Positions 7,973-16,226 of a stretch of DNA of 64,000 nt are shown here, piece after piece. Source of the DNA: Mesorhizobium sp. Pch-S (GTDB taxonomy: Bacteria > Pseudomonadota > Alphaproteobacteria > Rhizobiales > Rhizobiaceae). The notes below the pieces were generated by a model. The model did not search any database, was not told where the DNA came from, and saw only the letters and a list, made by a program, of their open reading frames with translations. The translations under genes were made by a program, and so were the position numbers. Every line of letters starts with the position of its first letter. The first letter of the stretch is position 1. The DNA is taken from positions 3,557,501 to 3,621,500 of the forward strand of contig NZ_CP029562.1 of NCBI RefSeq assembly GCF_004136315.1. Reading direction: 5' to 3'.

Positions 7973-10933
7973 TCAATGCGCCTCGTCCCAGTTGTTGGCG
8001 GCACGCGCGTCGACCTGCAGCGGCACGGACAGCGAAACCGCCGGCATGGCCGCATTCTCCATGACTTCGCGCACAATCGGAATGGTCGCTTCGACCTCGC
8101 TCTCGACGGTTTCGAAGATCAGTTCATCGTGCACCTGCAGCAGCATGCGGGCCGAGAGCCCGGCATCTTCCAGCGCCTGATCGACGCGGATCATGGCACG
8201 GCGAATGATGTCGGCGGCCGTGCCCTGCAGGCGGGCGTTGGTCGACGCGCGTTCGTTGAAGGCACGGATGGAAGGGTTCGACGAACGGATCTCCGGGTAA
8301 TGGATGCGGCGGCCGAAGATGGTCTCGACATAGCCAAGTTCGCGCGCGGATGCCTTGGTGGATTCGATGTAGTCGCGGATGCCGGGGAACCGCTCGAAAT
8401 ACTTCCTGATGTAGTCGGAGGCTTCCTCGCGCGGGATCGACAGCTGGTTGGCCAGACCAAAGGCCGAAATGCCGTAGATGATGCCGAAATTGATCGCCTT
8501 GGCGCGGTTGCGGATCTCGCGCGGCATGCCTTCGACCGGCGTGTTGAACATTTCCGAAGCCGTGGCGGCGTGGATGTCGTCGCCATTGGCGAAGGCCAGC
8601 TTCAGCTGCGGGATGTCGGCGACATGGGCGAGCACACGCAGTTCGATCTGACTGTAATCGGCCGAGATCAGCTTGTTGCCCTTGTCGGCGATGAAGGCGG
8701 TGCGGATCTTGCGCCCTTCGGCCGTGCGGATCGGAATGTTCTGCAGGTTCGGCTCGGACGATGACAGGCGTCCGGTCGTCGTGGCAGCGAGCGCGTAGGA
8801 TGTGTGCACGCGCTTGGTCGACGGGTTCACATACTCCGGCAATGCGTCCGTATAGGTCGATTTCAGCTTGGTGACCTGGCGCCAGTCGACGATCTTGCGC
8901 GGCAGCTCGTAGCCTTCCGCTGCCAGTTCTTCCAGCACCTGCGCTGTCGTGGACCACTGGCCCGACTTCGTCTTGGTGCCACCAGGCAGTTTCATCTGGT
9001 CGAACAGGATATCGCCAAGCTGCTTGGGCGAACCGATGGTGAAACGCTCGCCGGCGACCTGGTAGATTTCGTCCTCGAGCGCTGCGGCACGCTGTGCGAA
9101 GTCTCCCGACAGCCGCGACAGCATCTGCCGGTCGACGGAGATGCCGCGCTCCTCCATTTTTGCCAGCGTCTCGACCAGTGGCCGCTCCAGTCGTTCATAG
9201 ACCGATGCGACACGCTTGGCCGCGAGCTGCGGCTTCAGCACCTGCCACAACCGGAACGCCACATCGGCGCCTTCGGCGGAATACGACGTTGCGCGGTCGA
9301 TCTCGACGAAAGCGAAGGTCACCAGCTTCTTGCCGGAGCCGACGATGTCCTTGTAGGGCGTCATGGTGCGACCGAGCCACTTGTCGGCCAGCGAAGCGAT
9401 GTCGTGACCACCTGCCGTGCCACCGTCGAGCACATAGGACAAAAGCATGGCGTCGTCATAAGGCTGGAGCAGCAGGCCATGCCTGCGCAGCACCAGCCAG
9501 TCGTATTTCACATTGTGGCCGATCTTGAGCACCGACGGATCGGCCAGCAAAGGCGCGATCGCCGCACGTGCTTCCTCGAAGGATATCTGCTCAGGGGCCA
9601 TGCCGCCGCCGAGCAGATCGTCTTCTGCATTTCGGTGCGTGAGCGGCACATAGGCCGCACGGCCTGGCCGCGTCGCCAGCGAGAAGCCCACGAGCTCCGC
9701 CTGCATCGGATCGAGCGAGGTCGTCTCCGCGCGGAAAGCGACTGCACCAGCCTCCCTTGCTTCCGCGACCCAGGATTGCAGGGTGGCCACGTCGCGAATG
9801 CAGGCGTAGGCCGCGGGATCGAATTTCGCCACGGCGGCTTGCTGGATGCGGGTCGCGACGAGGCCAGCCACGGTGCCTTCGACATTGCCCCGATTGGGAT
9901 CGACCGGTGCCGTCGCCGCCGGCTCCACCGCTGGCTGGGTCTGCCCGCGCGCAACGGCGGGCGCGCCGGCGCCGACGTCCGGCCCATGTGCGCTGTCGCC
10001 CGTCTCGACCGTCAGCACTGCCGCATCGATGGCAGCGACATCCGTATCGGTAGCCTCGGCGACACGCCGCGTCAGCGTGGTGAACTCCATCGCCTTCAGG
10101 AAGCCGATCAGCCGGGGACCGTTCGGCGGCTGCAGCACCAGCTCGTCAAGGCCCTCGACCACCGGGACATCGTTTTTCAGCGTCACCAGATCGCGCGAGA
10201 TGCGGGCCTTGTCGGCATTGTCGATGATCGACTGGCGACGCTTCTCCTGCTTGATCTCGCCGGCGCGGACAAGCAGCGTGTCAAGATCGCCGAACTGTTC
10301 CAGAAGCTGCGCCGCCGTCTTCGGGCCGATGCCGGGAACGCCCGGCACATTGTCGACCGAGTCGCCGGTGAGCGCCTGCAGGTCGATCATCTTTTCCGGC
10401 GGCACACCCCATTTCTCGATTACCTCGGGAATGCCGATCTGCCTGTCCTTCATCGGGTCATACATGCCGACGGCGGGGCCGACGAGCTGCATCAGGTCCT
10501 TGTCGGAGGAGATGATGGTGGCGTCGGCGCCGGCCTCGCGGGCCAGGCGCGCGTAGGTGGCAATAAGGTCGTCGGCTTCGAAACCCTCCATCTCGATGCA
10601 AGGCAGGTCGAAGGCACGGGTGGCTTCGCGGATGAGGCCGAACTGTGGGATCAGGTCTTCCGGCGGGGCCGATCGGTTGGCCTTGTATTCCGCGTAGAGT
10701 TCGTTGCGGAAGGTCTTGGACGAATAGTCGAAGATGACGGCGAAATGCGTGGGTGTGATGCCGACATTGGTGTTGCGCGCATCTTGCATCAGCTTCCACA
10801 CCATGTTGCAGAAGCCGAGCACTGCGTTGGTGGGCAGGCCGTCCGACTTGCGGTTCAGCGGTGGCAGCGCGTGATAGGCCCGGAAGATGTAGCCGGAACC
10901 GTCGACAAGGAAGAGATGATCGCCTTTTTTCAT
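7973..10933 (-). CDS. polA: DNA polymerase I
   Basis: This 986-residue protein fills gaps and removes primers in replication and repair. The 5' nuclease domain covers about residues 1-290 (segments VIFDYSSKTFR, EADDLIATYA, SDKDLMQL). The 3'-5' exonuclease fold covers about 370-570 and the polymerase domain about 600-986, with motif A DYSQIELR near 759, motif B RNRAKAINFGIIYG near 808 and motif C QVHDELIFE near 934. The exonuclease site is altered: the usual DTE is RAE at 401-403 and the usual ED of the third motif is EG at 554-555, while Asp478 and Tyr551 remain. Proofreading is therefore probably weak or absent. A Pro/Ala-rich linker lies at about 310-360. The start is the only ATG that gives the full nuclease domain. 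Confidence 0.98.
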   Translation of the reverse strand: MKKGDHLFLVDGSGYIFRAYHALPPLNRKSDGLPTNAVLGFCNMVWKLMQDARNTNVGITPTHFAVIFDYSSKTFRNELYAEYKANRSAPPEDLIPQFGLIREATRAFDLPCIEMEGFEADDLIATYARLAREAGADATIISSDKDLMQLVGPAVGMYDPMKDRQIGIPEVIEKWGVPPEKMIDLQALTGDSVDNVPGVPGIGPKTAAQLLEQFGDLDTLLVRAGEIKQEKRRQSIIDNADKARISRDLVTLKNDVPVVEGLDELVLQPPNGPRLIGFLKAMEFTTLTRRVAEATDTDVAAIDAAVLTVETGDSAHGPDVGAGAPAVARGQTQPAVEPAATAPVDPNRGNVEGTVAGLVATRIQQAAVAKFDPAAYACIRDVATLQSWVAEAREAGAVAFRAETTSLDPMQAELVGFSLATRPGRAAYVPLTHRNAEDDLLGGGMAPEQISFEEARAAIAPLLADPSVLKIGHNVKYDWLVLRRHGLLLQPYDDAMLLSYVLDGGTAGGHDIASLADKWLGRTMTPYKDIVGSGKKLVTFAFVEIDRATSYSAEGADVAFRLWQVLKPQLAAKRVASVYERLERPLVETLAKMEERGISVDRQMLSRLSGDFAQRAAALEDEIYQVAGERFTIGSPKQLGDILFDQMKLPGGTKTKSGQWSTTAQVLEELAAEGYELPRKIVDWRQVTKLKSTYTDALPEYVNPSTKRVHTSYALAATTTGRLSSSEPNLQNIPIRTAEGRKIRTAFIADKGNKLISADYSQIELRVLAHVADIPQLKLAFANGDDIHAATASEMFNTPVEGMPREIRNRAKAINFGIIYGISAFGLANQLSIPREEASDYIRKYFERFPGIRDYIESTKASARELGYVETIFGRRIHYPEIRSSNPSIRAFNERASTNARLQGTAADIIRRAMIRVDQALEDAGLSARMLLQVHDELIFETVESEVEATIPIVREVMENAAMPAVSLSVPLQVDARAANNWDEAH

Positions 10934-11032
10934 GGCGATACGGGTAGCCCGGCAACAGGCGGCTGTCCATGGTTTAGGCCGCTGTGCCGCCGTCTCCTGA
11001 CATTCTTCGAACAGCTTTCGGCAAGCGGCTGT

Positions 11033-11419
11033 TCAGGCAGTCAGCACAGCCTGTTCGGACTCGCCAGTCGCCTTGGCGGCTTTGCGATTCTTGAACTTGT
11101 GGCCGATCTCTATGATGGCCTGGATGGCCGGCATGAATTCGGCGCCGAGATCCGTCAGCCCATACTCCACCGAAGGTGGTGACGTCGGCATCACACGCCG
11201 CCACAACACGCCTTTCTCTTCCAGATCGCGCAGCCTGGATGTCAGAACCTTGGCAGAAACGGCAGGGATGTCGGCCCTCAGTTCACCGAAACGGCGCGGC
11301 TCCGCGCTGAGACACCAGATGATGTTGGGCGTCCATGCGCCACCCAGCAGCGACATGCATTCGCTGAGCGGGCAGGAATAGGGCGGCGCAGCGGCCTTGT
11401 TCTTGCGGACCTTGAGCAT
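11033..11419 (-). CDS. HxlR family transcriptional regulator
   Basis: This 128-residue winged-helix protein has the family core: CPLSECMSLLGGAWTPNIIWCL near the N-terminus, a helix with FGELRADIPAVSAKVLTSRL, and a wing ending VEYGLTDLG. The N-terminal Cys at about residue 17 is in the place where some HxlR proteins (such as YodB) sense thiol-reactive compounds. It is divergent to a glutathione S-transferase gene 119 bases away, which fits control of that operon. Both the regulation and the redox sensing are inferred. Confidence 0.9.
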   Translation of the reverse strand: MLKVRKNKAAAPPYSCPLSECMSLLGGAWTPNIIWCLSAEPRRFGELRADIPAVSAKVLTSRLRDLEEKGVLWRRVMPTSPPSVEYGLTDLGAEFMPAIQAIIEIGHKFKNRKAAKATGESEQAVLTA

Positions 11420-11468
11420 CGTCTTTTCCAGTTACCGCAGAGATACCCGATTCAGTCGATCACCTCAA

Positions 11469-11491
11469 GTTACATGGTATCCATAGGTTAC
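11469..11491. promoter_or_regulatory. Candidate operator between hxlR-type gene and GST gene
   Basis: The divergent intergenic region has two GTTAC words (11469-11473 and 11487-11491) flanking ATGGTATCCAT, which is itself an inverted repeat. A third GTTAC lies nearer the regulator, at about 11432. The position between divergent genes suits binding by the HxlR protein, but no match to a known consensus is claimed. Confidence 0.35.
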
Positions 11492-11538
11492 TGCATTTGC
11501 TAGCCGTTTGGACGTTCATTCCTGAAAGAGGACCCTTC

Positions 11539-12153
11539 ATGAAACTTTATTATTCTCCCGGCACTTGTTCGCTGTCCCCGCATATCGTGCTGCGCGAACT
11601 TGGCCACGATTTCGAGCTCGAGAAGGTCGATATCCGCGCCAAGGTCACCGAGAGCGGCGACGACTTCCGGGCGATCAATCCCAAGGGCTACGTGCCGGCG
11701 CTGAAGCTGGAAAGTGGCGAGGTGCTGACCGAAGGTGTCGCGATCGTGCAGCATCTGGCCGACGCCGCCGGCGCGCGCCATCTGGCACCGCAACCGGGAA
11801 CCCTGGAGCGTACACGGCTTGTCGAACATCTGAACTTCATCTCGGCCGAACTGCACAAGTCCTTCGGCCCGTTGTTCCAGGGTGCTTCGGAAGAGGCGAA
11901 AGAGGCCGCGCGGGCAAAGATCGGCAGCCGGCTGGACCTTCTGGAGCAGGTCTTTGCTGACGGACGCGACTTCCTGATGGGTGAGAGCTTCTCGGTCGCG
12001 GATGCCTATCTGTTCACCATCGTCAGCTGGACGCACCCGACCGGCATCGACCTCGCCAAATGGCCTCGCATTGCCGACTTCGTGGAACGTGTCGCCCGGC
12101 GTCCGACGGTTCAGGCAGCACTGGTCGCCGAAGGGCGGGGAAAAGCGGCATGA
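11539..12153 (+). CDS. Glutathione S-transferase
   Basis: This 204-residue protein has the N-terminal thioredoxin-like domain, which starts MKLYYSPGTCSLSPHI and holds the SPGTCS active-site region of beta-class enzymes. The all-helical C-terminal domain covers about residues 90-200 and includes the capping segment SVADAYLFTIVSW. It conjugates or reduces electrophiles with glutathione in the cytoplasm. The ATG at 11539 follows AAAGAGGA; an upstream TTG-type extension lacks support. Its stop overlaps the next start by four bases (ATGA), so the two are coupled. Confidence 0.94.
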   Translation: MKLYYSPGTCSLSPHIVLRELGHDFELEKVDIRAKVTESGDDFRAINPKGYVPALKLESGEVLTEGVAIVQHLADAAGARHLAPQPGTLERTRLVEHLNFISAELHKSFGPLFQGASEEAKEAARAKIGSRLDLLEQVFADGRDFLMGESFSVADAYLFTIVSWTHPTGIDLAKWPRIADFVERVARRPTVQAALVAEGRGKAA

Positions 12154-12545
12154 GCGCCGAGGTTTCCCACGCCACTGCCTATGCCGACGTTGCTGATGCG
12201 CTCGCCGATTATTTCGACGGGCTCTATTTCAGCGATACGGCAAGGCTTCGCCGCATCTTCCATCCGCAGGCGATCTACGCCTGCGCGACGGAAGGCAAGC
12301 TCCTGCATCTGACGATGCAGGAGTATTTTCCGATCGTCGACAAGCGGCCATCGCCGGCCAGCCGCGCCGAGCCTCGCGCCGATCGTATCGTATCTATCGA
12401 GTTCGCCGGTCCGGTCACCGCGTTCGTGCGGCTCCACTGTGCGATCGGTCCGAAATTGTTCACCGACCTGTTGACCCTTATCCATGTCGAAGGTCGTTGG
12501 CAGATCATCTCCAAGGTCTTTCATTTCGACCTGAAATCTTCCTGA
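12150..12545 (+). CDS. NTF2-like (SnoaL-type/lumazine-binding-like) family protein
   Basis: This is a 131-residue protein with the alpha+beta cone fold pattern of the NTF2-like superfamily: an N-terminal helix pair (ADALADYFDGLYFSD), a strand region near IFHPQAIYACA, and C-terminal strands ending LLTLIHVEGRWQIISKVFHF. Members are enzymes or small-ligand binding proteins; the substrate cannot be told here. It overlaps the glutathione transferase stop by four bases and is followed after 15 bases by a tautomerase-type gene, which suggests one detoxification or catabolic operon under the divergent HxlR gene. Confidence 0.82.
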   Translation: MSAEVSHATAYADVADALADYFDGLYFSDTARLRRIFHPQAIYACATEGKLLHLTMQEYFPIVDKRPSPASRAEPRADRIVSIEFAGPVTAFVRLHCAIGPKLFTDLLTLIHVEGRWQIISKVFHFDLKSS

Positions 12546-12560
12546 AGCGAGGACAGCGCC

Positions 12561-12782
12561 ATGCCCTATGTCAACATCAAGATCACCCGCGAAGGCGCGA
12601 CGAAGGAGCAGAAAGCCGCGCTGATCAAGGGTGTCACGGATTTCCTGGTCGACGTGCTGGACAAGAATCCAGCCACCACCGTCGTCGTCATAGACGAGGT
12701 CGAGATGGAGCATTGGGGCATCGGCGGTCTTCCGGTCGAGCAGTACCGAAAAAAGATCGCAGGCCATTCGATAGAAGGCTGA
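12561..12782 (+). CDS. 4-oxalocrotonate tautomerase family protein
   Basis: This 73-residue protein starts MPYVNIKITREG and has the essential Pro1 that acts as the catalytic base once Met is removed. The helix EQKAALIKGVTDFL and the strand TTVVVIDEV match the family. The length is close to the 62-76 residues usual for it. It is the last gene of the GST operon; GAGGACAGCGCC precedes its ATG. The natural substrate is unknown, as for most small tautomerase relatives. Confidence 0.92.
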   Translation: MPYVNIKITREGATKEQKAALIKGVTDFLVDVLDKNPATTVVVIDEVEMEHWGIGGLPVEQYRKKIAGHSIEG

Positions 12783-12893
12783 AACGCCTTGGCATCGGCG
12801 GTGACGCCATCGTCGTCAGCAAAGGACGACAGCTATTGTTCCGACCTGAAACGGCCGCTCACGGGCATGTTACGAAAGTGTAATGTTTGTGCC

Positions 12894-12923
12894 CTTGAAT
12901 CGCCATGTTCGCCTCCACAAATA
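12894..12923 (+). promoter_or_regulatory. Candidate promoter of the small RNA
   Basis: CTTGAA at 12894 and CAAATA at 12918 are separated by 18 bases. The same -10 word with AAGG after it occurs in the candidate lptC promoter at 50921. Transcription would start near 12930, just before the first hairpin of the candidate RNA. Confidence 0.45.
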
Positions 12924-12929
12924 AGGGTC

Positions 12930-13075
12930 ATCGGCAGTTTTCGCCGAAAGTCCGGAACAAGGCCCGTCCCCCGCCTATGCCGGACATCTGCGGCAGCCTT
13001 TCCCCCTCTCCGGGCTGCCGCATTGTTTCGAGTAGCGCCGCCGTGGTTCCCCCTCCACCACGGCGGCACTTTTTT
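12930..13075 (+). ncRNA. Candidate trans-acting small RNA with C-rich loops
   Basis: About 146 bases with no convincing coding frame fold by eye into four hairpins. Hairpin 1 pairs TCGGC (12931) with GCCGA (12943). Hairpin 2 pairs GTCCGG (12950) with CCGGAC (12980), with an inner GGC/GCC and the loop CCGTCCCCC. Hairpin 3 pairs TGCGGCAGCC (12989) with GGCTGCCGCA (13013) around a loop with CCCCCTCTCC. The last is an intrinsic terminator whose loop is TCCCCCTCC. The three C-rich loops can pair with Shine-Dalgarno sequences (GGAGG). This resembles the logic of alphaproteobacterial anti-SD small RNAs, such as the cuckoo/CcsR RNAs and the alpha-r14 type, but I cannot place it in a known family. An untranslated 3' region of the tautomerase operon is the alternative. 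Confidence 0.6.
13037..13075 (+). terminator. Rho-independent terminator
   Basis: The perfect 11-bp stem GCCGCCGTGGT / ACCACGGCGGC (13037-13047 and 13057-13067) has the loop TCCCCCTCC and is followed by AC and six T. It ends the candidate small RNA or the tautomerase operon. Because it lies upstream of the lipid kinase gene, that gene's start must be downstream of 13075. Confidence 0.92.
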
Positions 13076-13087
13076 GGGAGCAGGACC

Positions 13088-14019
13088 ATCACCGAGACGC
13101 AGGAAAAGACGGCGAGCCGGAAAACGCCGAAAACGCGGAAGCGGCGTGCGTTGCTGCTCATCAATCAGAAAGCCCGGCGTGGCGACATGCCGCTCGACGG
13201 AATCCTCAAGAGACTGCGCGACGGCGGACTGACGTCACGGTCGAGCCGTTCTCGGCTTTGCCGGAGCTTGCCCGCGACATCACCCGGCTGCGCGAGCAGG
13301 CCGACTGCATCATCATCAGTGGTGGTGACGGCACCGTTTCCTCCGGCGCCATGGCCGTGATGGAAAGCGGACTTCCTATGGGCATCCTGCCGATGGGCAC
13401 GGCCAACGACCTCGCCCGCACACTTGGCCTGCCGATGGACATCATGCAGGCGGTCGACATCATTGTGGGCGGCTACGAACGGCGCATCGATCTCGGTTCG
13501 GTGAACGGACACGCTTTTTTCAACGTCGCCAGCATCGGACTCTCGACACAACTTGCGCAAGGCCTGAGGCCCGAGATCAAGCGCCGGTGGGGCCGCCTCG
13601 GTTATGCGATTGCCGCTTCGCGCGTCCTGTTCAAGGCAAGGCCCTTTACCGCGTGGATCCGTGAGAAGGGCGACACGGTGCGGGTCAAGACCTTCCAGAT
13701 CGCCGTCGGCAACGGCCGCCACTACGGCGGCGGTAATGTCGTCGAGGCAAGTGCTGCGATCGATGACGGCTTCCTCGACCTCTATAGCCTCGAGATGAGC
13801 AATGTCTGGAAGCTTGCGTTGATGCTGCGGTCCTTCCGCTCCGGCACGCACGGCGCCTGGAACGAGGTTCGCACGGCACGATGCGTGCAGTTCGATGTGA
13901 CCACCAAAACGCCGCAACCGGTTAACACCGATGGCGAGATCGTGACGTCAACGCCAGCGTCCTTCCTCGTGCATCCGGAGGCGATTGCCGTCTATGCGCC
14001 GCCGGGCACCGACGACTGA
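13088..14019 (+). pseudogene. Diacylglycerol/lipid kinase family (YegS-like), frameshifted
   Basis: Two reading frames together make one YegS/DAG-kinase protein. The first part (to about 13230) encodes a basic start and the strand LLLINQKARRGD followed by GILKRLRDGGL. The second part (from about 13231) continues DVTVEPFSALPELARD, then IISGGDGTVSSGAMA and PMGTANDLARTLGLP, the nucleotide-binding motifs. A single missing base near 13229-13231 (CTGACGTC where CTGGACGTC would restore the frame) joins them. There is no ATG, GTG or TTG in the first frame between the terminator and residue LLL. An ATC at 13088 sits where a start should be, after GGGAG; a TTG at 13151 is possible. The gene is either a recent pseudogene or carries sequence errors. 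Confidence 0.75.
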
Positions 14020-14111
14020 CGATAGAGCCAATCGACCAGCTGTGGTTTTCTTTGGACAACGCTTCCATTAGGGTCGCCGCGGAATCGCCCTTTCAGATCA
14101 AAAGGCCCGCA

Positions 14112-15497
14112 ATGACCGTTCTCAACCCCGTCCTCGACCGCCTCGACAAGAACCTCGACCAGAGCCTCGATCGCCTGTTCGATCTTTTGAAGATCAAGTC
14201 GATCTCGACGGATCCGGCCTTTTCGGCCGACTGCCGCAAGGCGGCCGAATGGCTCGTCGCAGATCTGAAGTCGATCGGTTTTGACGCTTCGGTGCGGGAC
14301 ACGCCCGGTCATCCCATGGTGGTCGCCCATCACGAAGGTCCGGCAAATGCGCCGCACGTGCTGTTCTATGGCCATTATGACGTGCAGCCGGTCGATCCGC
14401 TCAATCTCTGGCACGATGACCCCTTCGCGCCGGCGATGAAGGAAATCGAGCCAGGTCGCAAAGTCATCACCGGCCGAGGTTCGGCAGACGACAAGGGCCA
14501 GTTGATGACCTTCGTCGAAGCCTGCCGCGCCTGGAAGGCAGAACATGGTGTGCTGCCCTGCCGCATCACCATCCTGTTCGAGGGTGAAGAAGAGAGCGGC
14601 TCGCCATCGCTGAAGCCGTTCCTCGACGCCAATGCCAAGGAACTGAAGGCGGATTTCGCCCTGGTCTGCGACACCGGCATGTGGGATCGCGAGACCCCTG
14701 CGATTTCGACCGCGCTGCGTGGTCTCGTCGGCGAGGAGATCACCATCAAGGCTGCCAACCGCGACCTGCATTCAGGCGAATTCGGCGGTGCCGCTGCCAA
14801 CCCGATCCGTATCCTGGCCAGGATCCTGGCCGATATCCATGACGAAACCGGCCGGGTGACCATTCCGGGCTTCTACGACGGCGTCGAAGAGACGCCATCG
14901 CAGGTGTTGAAGTCGTGGGAAGCACTGGGCGAGACGGCAGAGACCTTCCTTGGCCCGATCGGTCTTTCGGTTCCTTCCGGCGAAAAGGGCCGTTCGGTGC
15001 TGGAACTGGTCTGGGCGCGTCCGACCGCCGAGTTCAACGGCATCATCGGCGGCTATACCGGCAAGGGCTTCAAGACGGTGATCGCGGCGGAAGCCTCGGC
15101 GAAAGTCTCCTTCCGCCTCGTGCACAAGCAGGACCCGGACAAGATCCGGGCCGCCTTCCGCAAATTCGTCGAGGACCGCCTGCCGGCTGACTGTTCTGTC
15201 GAATTTCACCCGCATGGCGGCTCGCCGGCGATCCAGCTTTCCTATGACTCGCCGTTCCTGACCAAGGCCAAGAATGCGTTGTCGGACGAATGGCCGAAGC
15301 CGGCGGTGATGATTGCCATGGGGGGGTCGATCCCGATCGTCGGTGACTTCCAGAATTTCCTCGGCATGGAATCGCTGCTGGTCGGCTACGGCCTCTCGGA
15401 TGATCGTATCCATTCGCCGAACGAGAAGTACGATCTGAGCTCTTTCCATAAAGGACAGCGCTCGTGGGCGCGTATCCTCGATGCGTTGACCCGTTGA
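14112..15497 (+). CDS. M20 family dipeptidase / metallopeptidase
   Basis: This 461-residue zinc peptidase has the M20 metal and catalytic motifs in order: GHYDVQPVD near residue 95 (His ligand and Asp), GRGSADDKG (bridging Asp), EGEEESGS (catalytic Glu pair) and VCDTG (Asp ligand). The dimerisation insert lies at about 215-380. The length matches the DapE/carnosinase-like dipeptidases of rhizobia. The ATG at 14112 comes after AAAGGCCCGCA. The gene is followed after 11 bases by rnd. The substrate is probably dipeptides or an N-acyl amino acid; this is inferred from the family only. Confidence 0.94.
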   Translation: MTVLNPVLDRLDKNLDQSLDRLFDLLKIKSISTDPAFSADCRKAAEWLVADLKSIGFDASVRDTPGHPMVVAHHEGPANAPHVLFYGHYDVQPVDPLNLWHDDPFAPAMKEIEPGRKVITGRGSADDKGQLMTFVEACRAWKAEHGVLPCRITILFEGEEESGSPSLKPFLDANAKELKADFALVCDTGMWDRETPAISTALRGLVGEEITIKAANRDLHSGEFGGAAANPIRILARILADIHDETGRVTIPGFYDGVEETPSQVLKSWEALGETAETFLGPIGLSVPSGEKGRSVLELVWARPTAEFNGIIGGYTGKGFKTVIAAEASAKVSFRLVHKQDPDKIRAAFRKFVEDRLPADCSVEFHPHGGSPAIQLSYDSPFLTKAKNALSDEWPKPAVMIAMGGSIPIVGDFQNFLGMESLLVGYGLSDDRIHSPNEKYDLSSFHKGQRSWARILDALTR

Positions 15498-15508
15498 GAG
15501 CACCGGCC

Positions 15509-16129
15509 ATGAGCACCATTCGTTTCCACCAGAACGATCTGCCCGATCTCAGCCACTACGATGTCGATGCTGTTGCTATCGACACCGAGACACTGGGTCT
15601 CAACCCGCATCGCGACCGTCTTTGCGTGGTGCAGATTTCACCCGGCGACGGTACGGCCGACGTCATCCAGATCGCGCCTGGTCAGAAGAAGGCGCCGAAC
15701 CTGGTCAGCCTGCTGAAGAACCGCAAGGTCACCAAGCTGTTCCATTTCGGGCGTTTTGATCTCGCCGTGCTCTACAATGCTTTCGGTGTGATGCCGGAAC
15801 CGGTGTTCTGCACCAAGATCGCGTCGCGGCTGGTGCGTACCTACACCGACCGGCATGGGCTCAAGGATATCTGCCAGGAATTGCTTGGGGTCAGCCTGTC
15901 GAAGCAGCAACAGTCTTCCGACTGGGCGGCCGAGACGCTTTCGCCGGAGCAGCTCGAATATGCTGCGTCCGACGTGCTTTACCTGCACCGGCTGCGCGAT
16001 GTCCTGGCCGGCCGATTGCAGCGAGACGGCAGGACCAAGGAAGCCGACGCCTGCTTCCGCTTCCTGCCGACCCGTGCCAAACTCGATCTCATGGGCTGGG
16101 ACGAAGAGGATATTTTCGCCCACAGTTGA
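15509..16129 (+). CDS. rnd: Ribonuclease D, short form
   Basis: This 206-residue 3'-5' exoribonuclease of the DEDD family trims tRNA and other small RNAs. The motifs are complete: AIDTETLGL (Asp and Glu), FHFGRFDLAVL (Asp) and EYAASDVLYLHRL (Tyr and Asp). The protein ends soon after the nuclease domain and lacks the HRDC domains of E. coli RNase D, as is usual for the short form of Alphaproteobacteria. It follows the M20 gene closely. The intact DTE motif here contrasts with the altered one in the polA exonuclease domain of the same genome. Confidence 0.93.
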   Translation: MSTIRFHQNDLPDLSHYDVDAVAIDTETLGLNPHRDRLCVVQISPGDGTADVIQIAPGQKKAPNLVSLLKNRKVTKLFHFGRFDLAVLYNAFGVMPEPVFCTKIASRLVRTYTDRHGLKDICQELLGVSLSKQQQSSDWAAETLSPEQLEYAASDVLYLHRLRDVLAGRLQRDGRTKEADACFRFLPTRAKLDLMGWDEEDIFAHS

Positions 16130-16134
16130 GCGCC

Positions 16135-16210
16135 GCGCTGACCTCGGCCGATGGAGCGTGATCCCGAACCGAAGGTCAGCGCAGCAAAAAGTGGGAACCG
16201 GTTTTCGGAA
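16135..16210. repeat. Rearranged class C palindrome after rnd
   Basis: GAGCGTGATCCCGAA (16154) and AAAGTGGGAACCGGTTTTCGG (from 16188) are the two parts of a palindrome family common in rhizobia, but about 19 bases separate them. That insert, CCGAAGGTCAGCGC at 16169, is an inverted copy of GCGCTGACCTCGG at 16135, so a large hairpin forms just after the rnd stop. It may work as the 3' end structure of rnd. Confidence 0.6.
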
Positions 16211-16226
16211 GAGAGAGGCTGGAACC

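Noticed and set aside
7841-11182. Long open frames on the plus strand across the polA gene
   Set aside because: They are antisense to a clear DNA polymerase I gene in high-GC DNA, encode Arg/His/Gly-rich sequences with no family motifs, and have no ribosome binding sites. They are shadows of the real gene.
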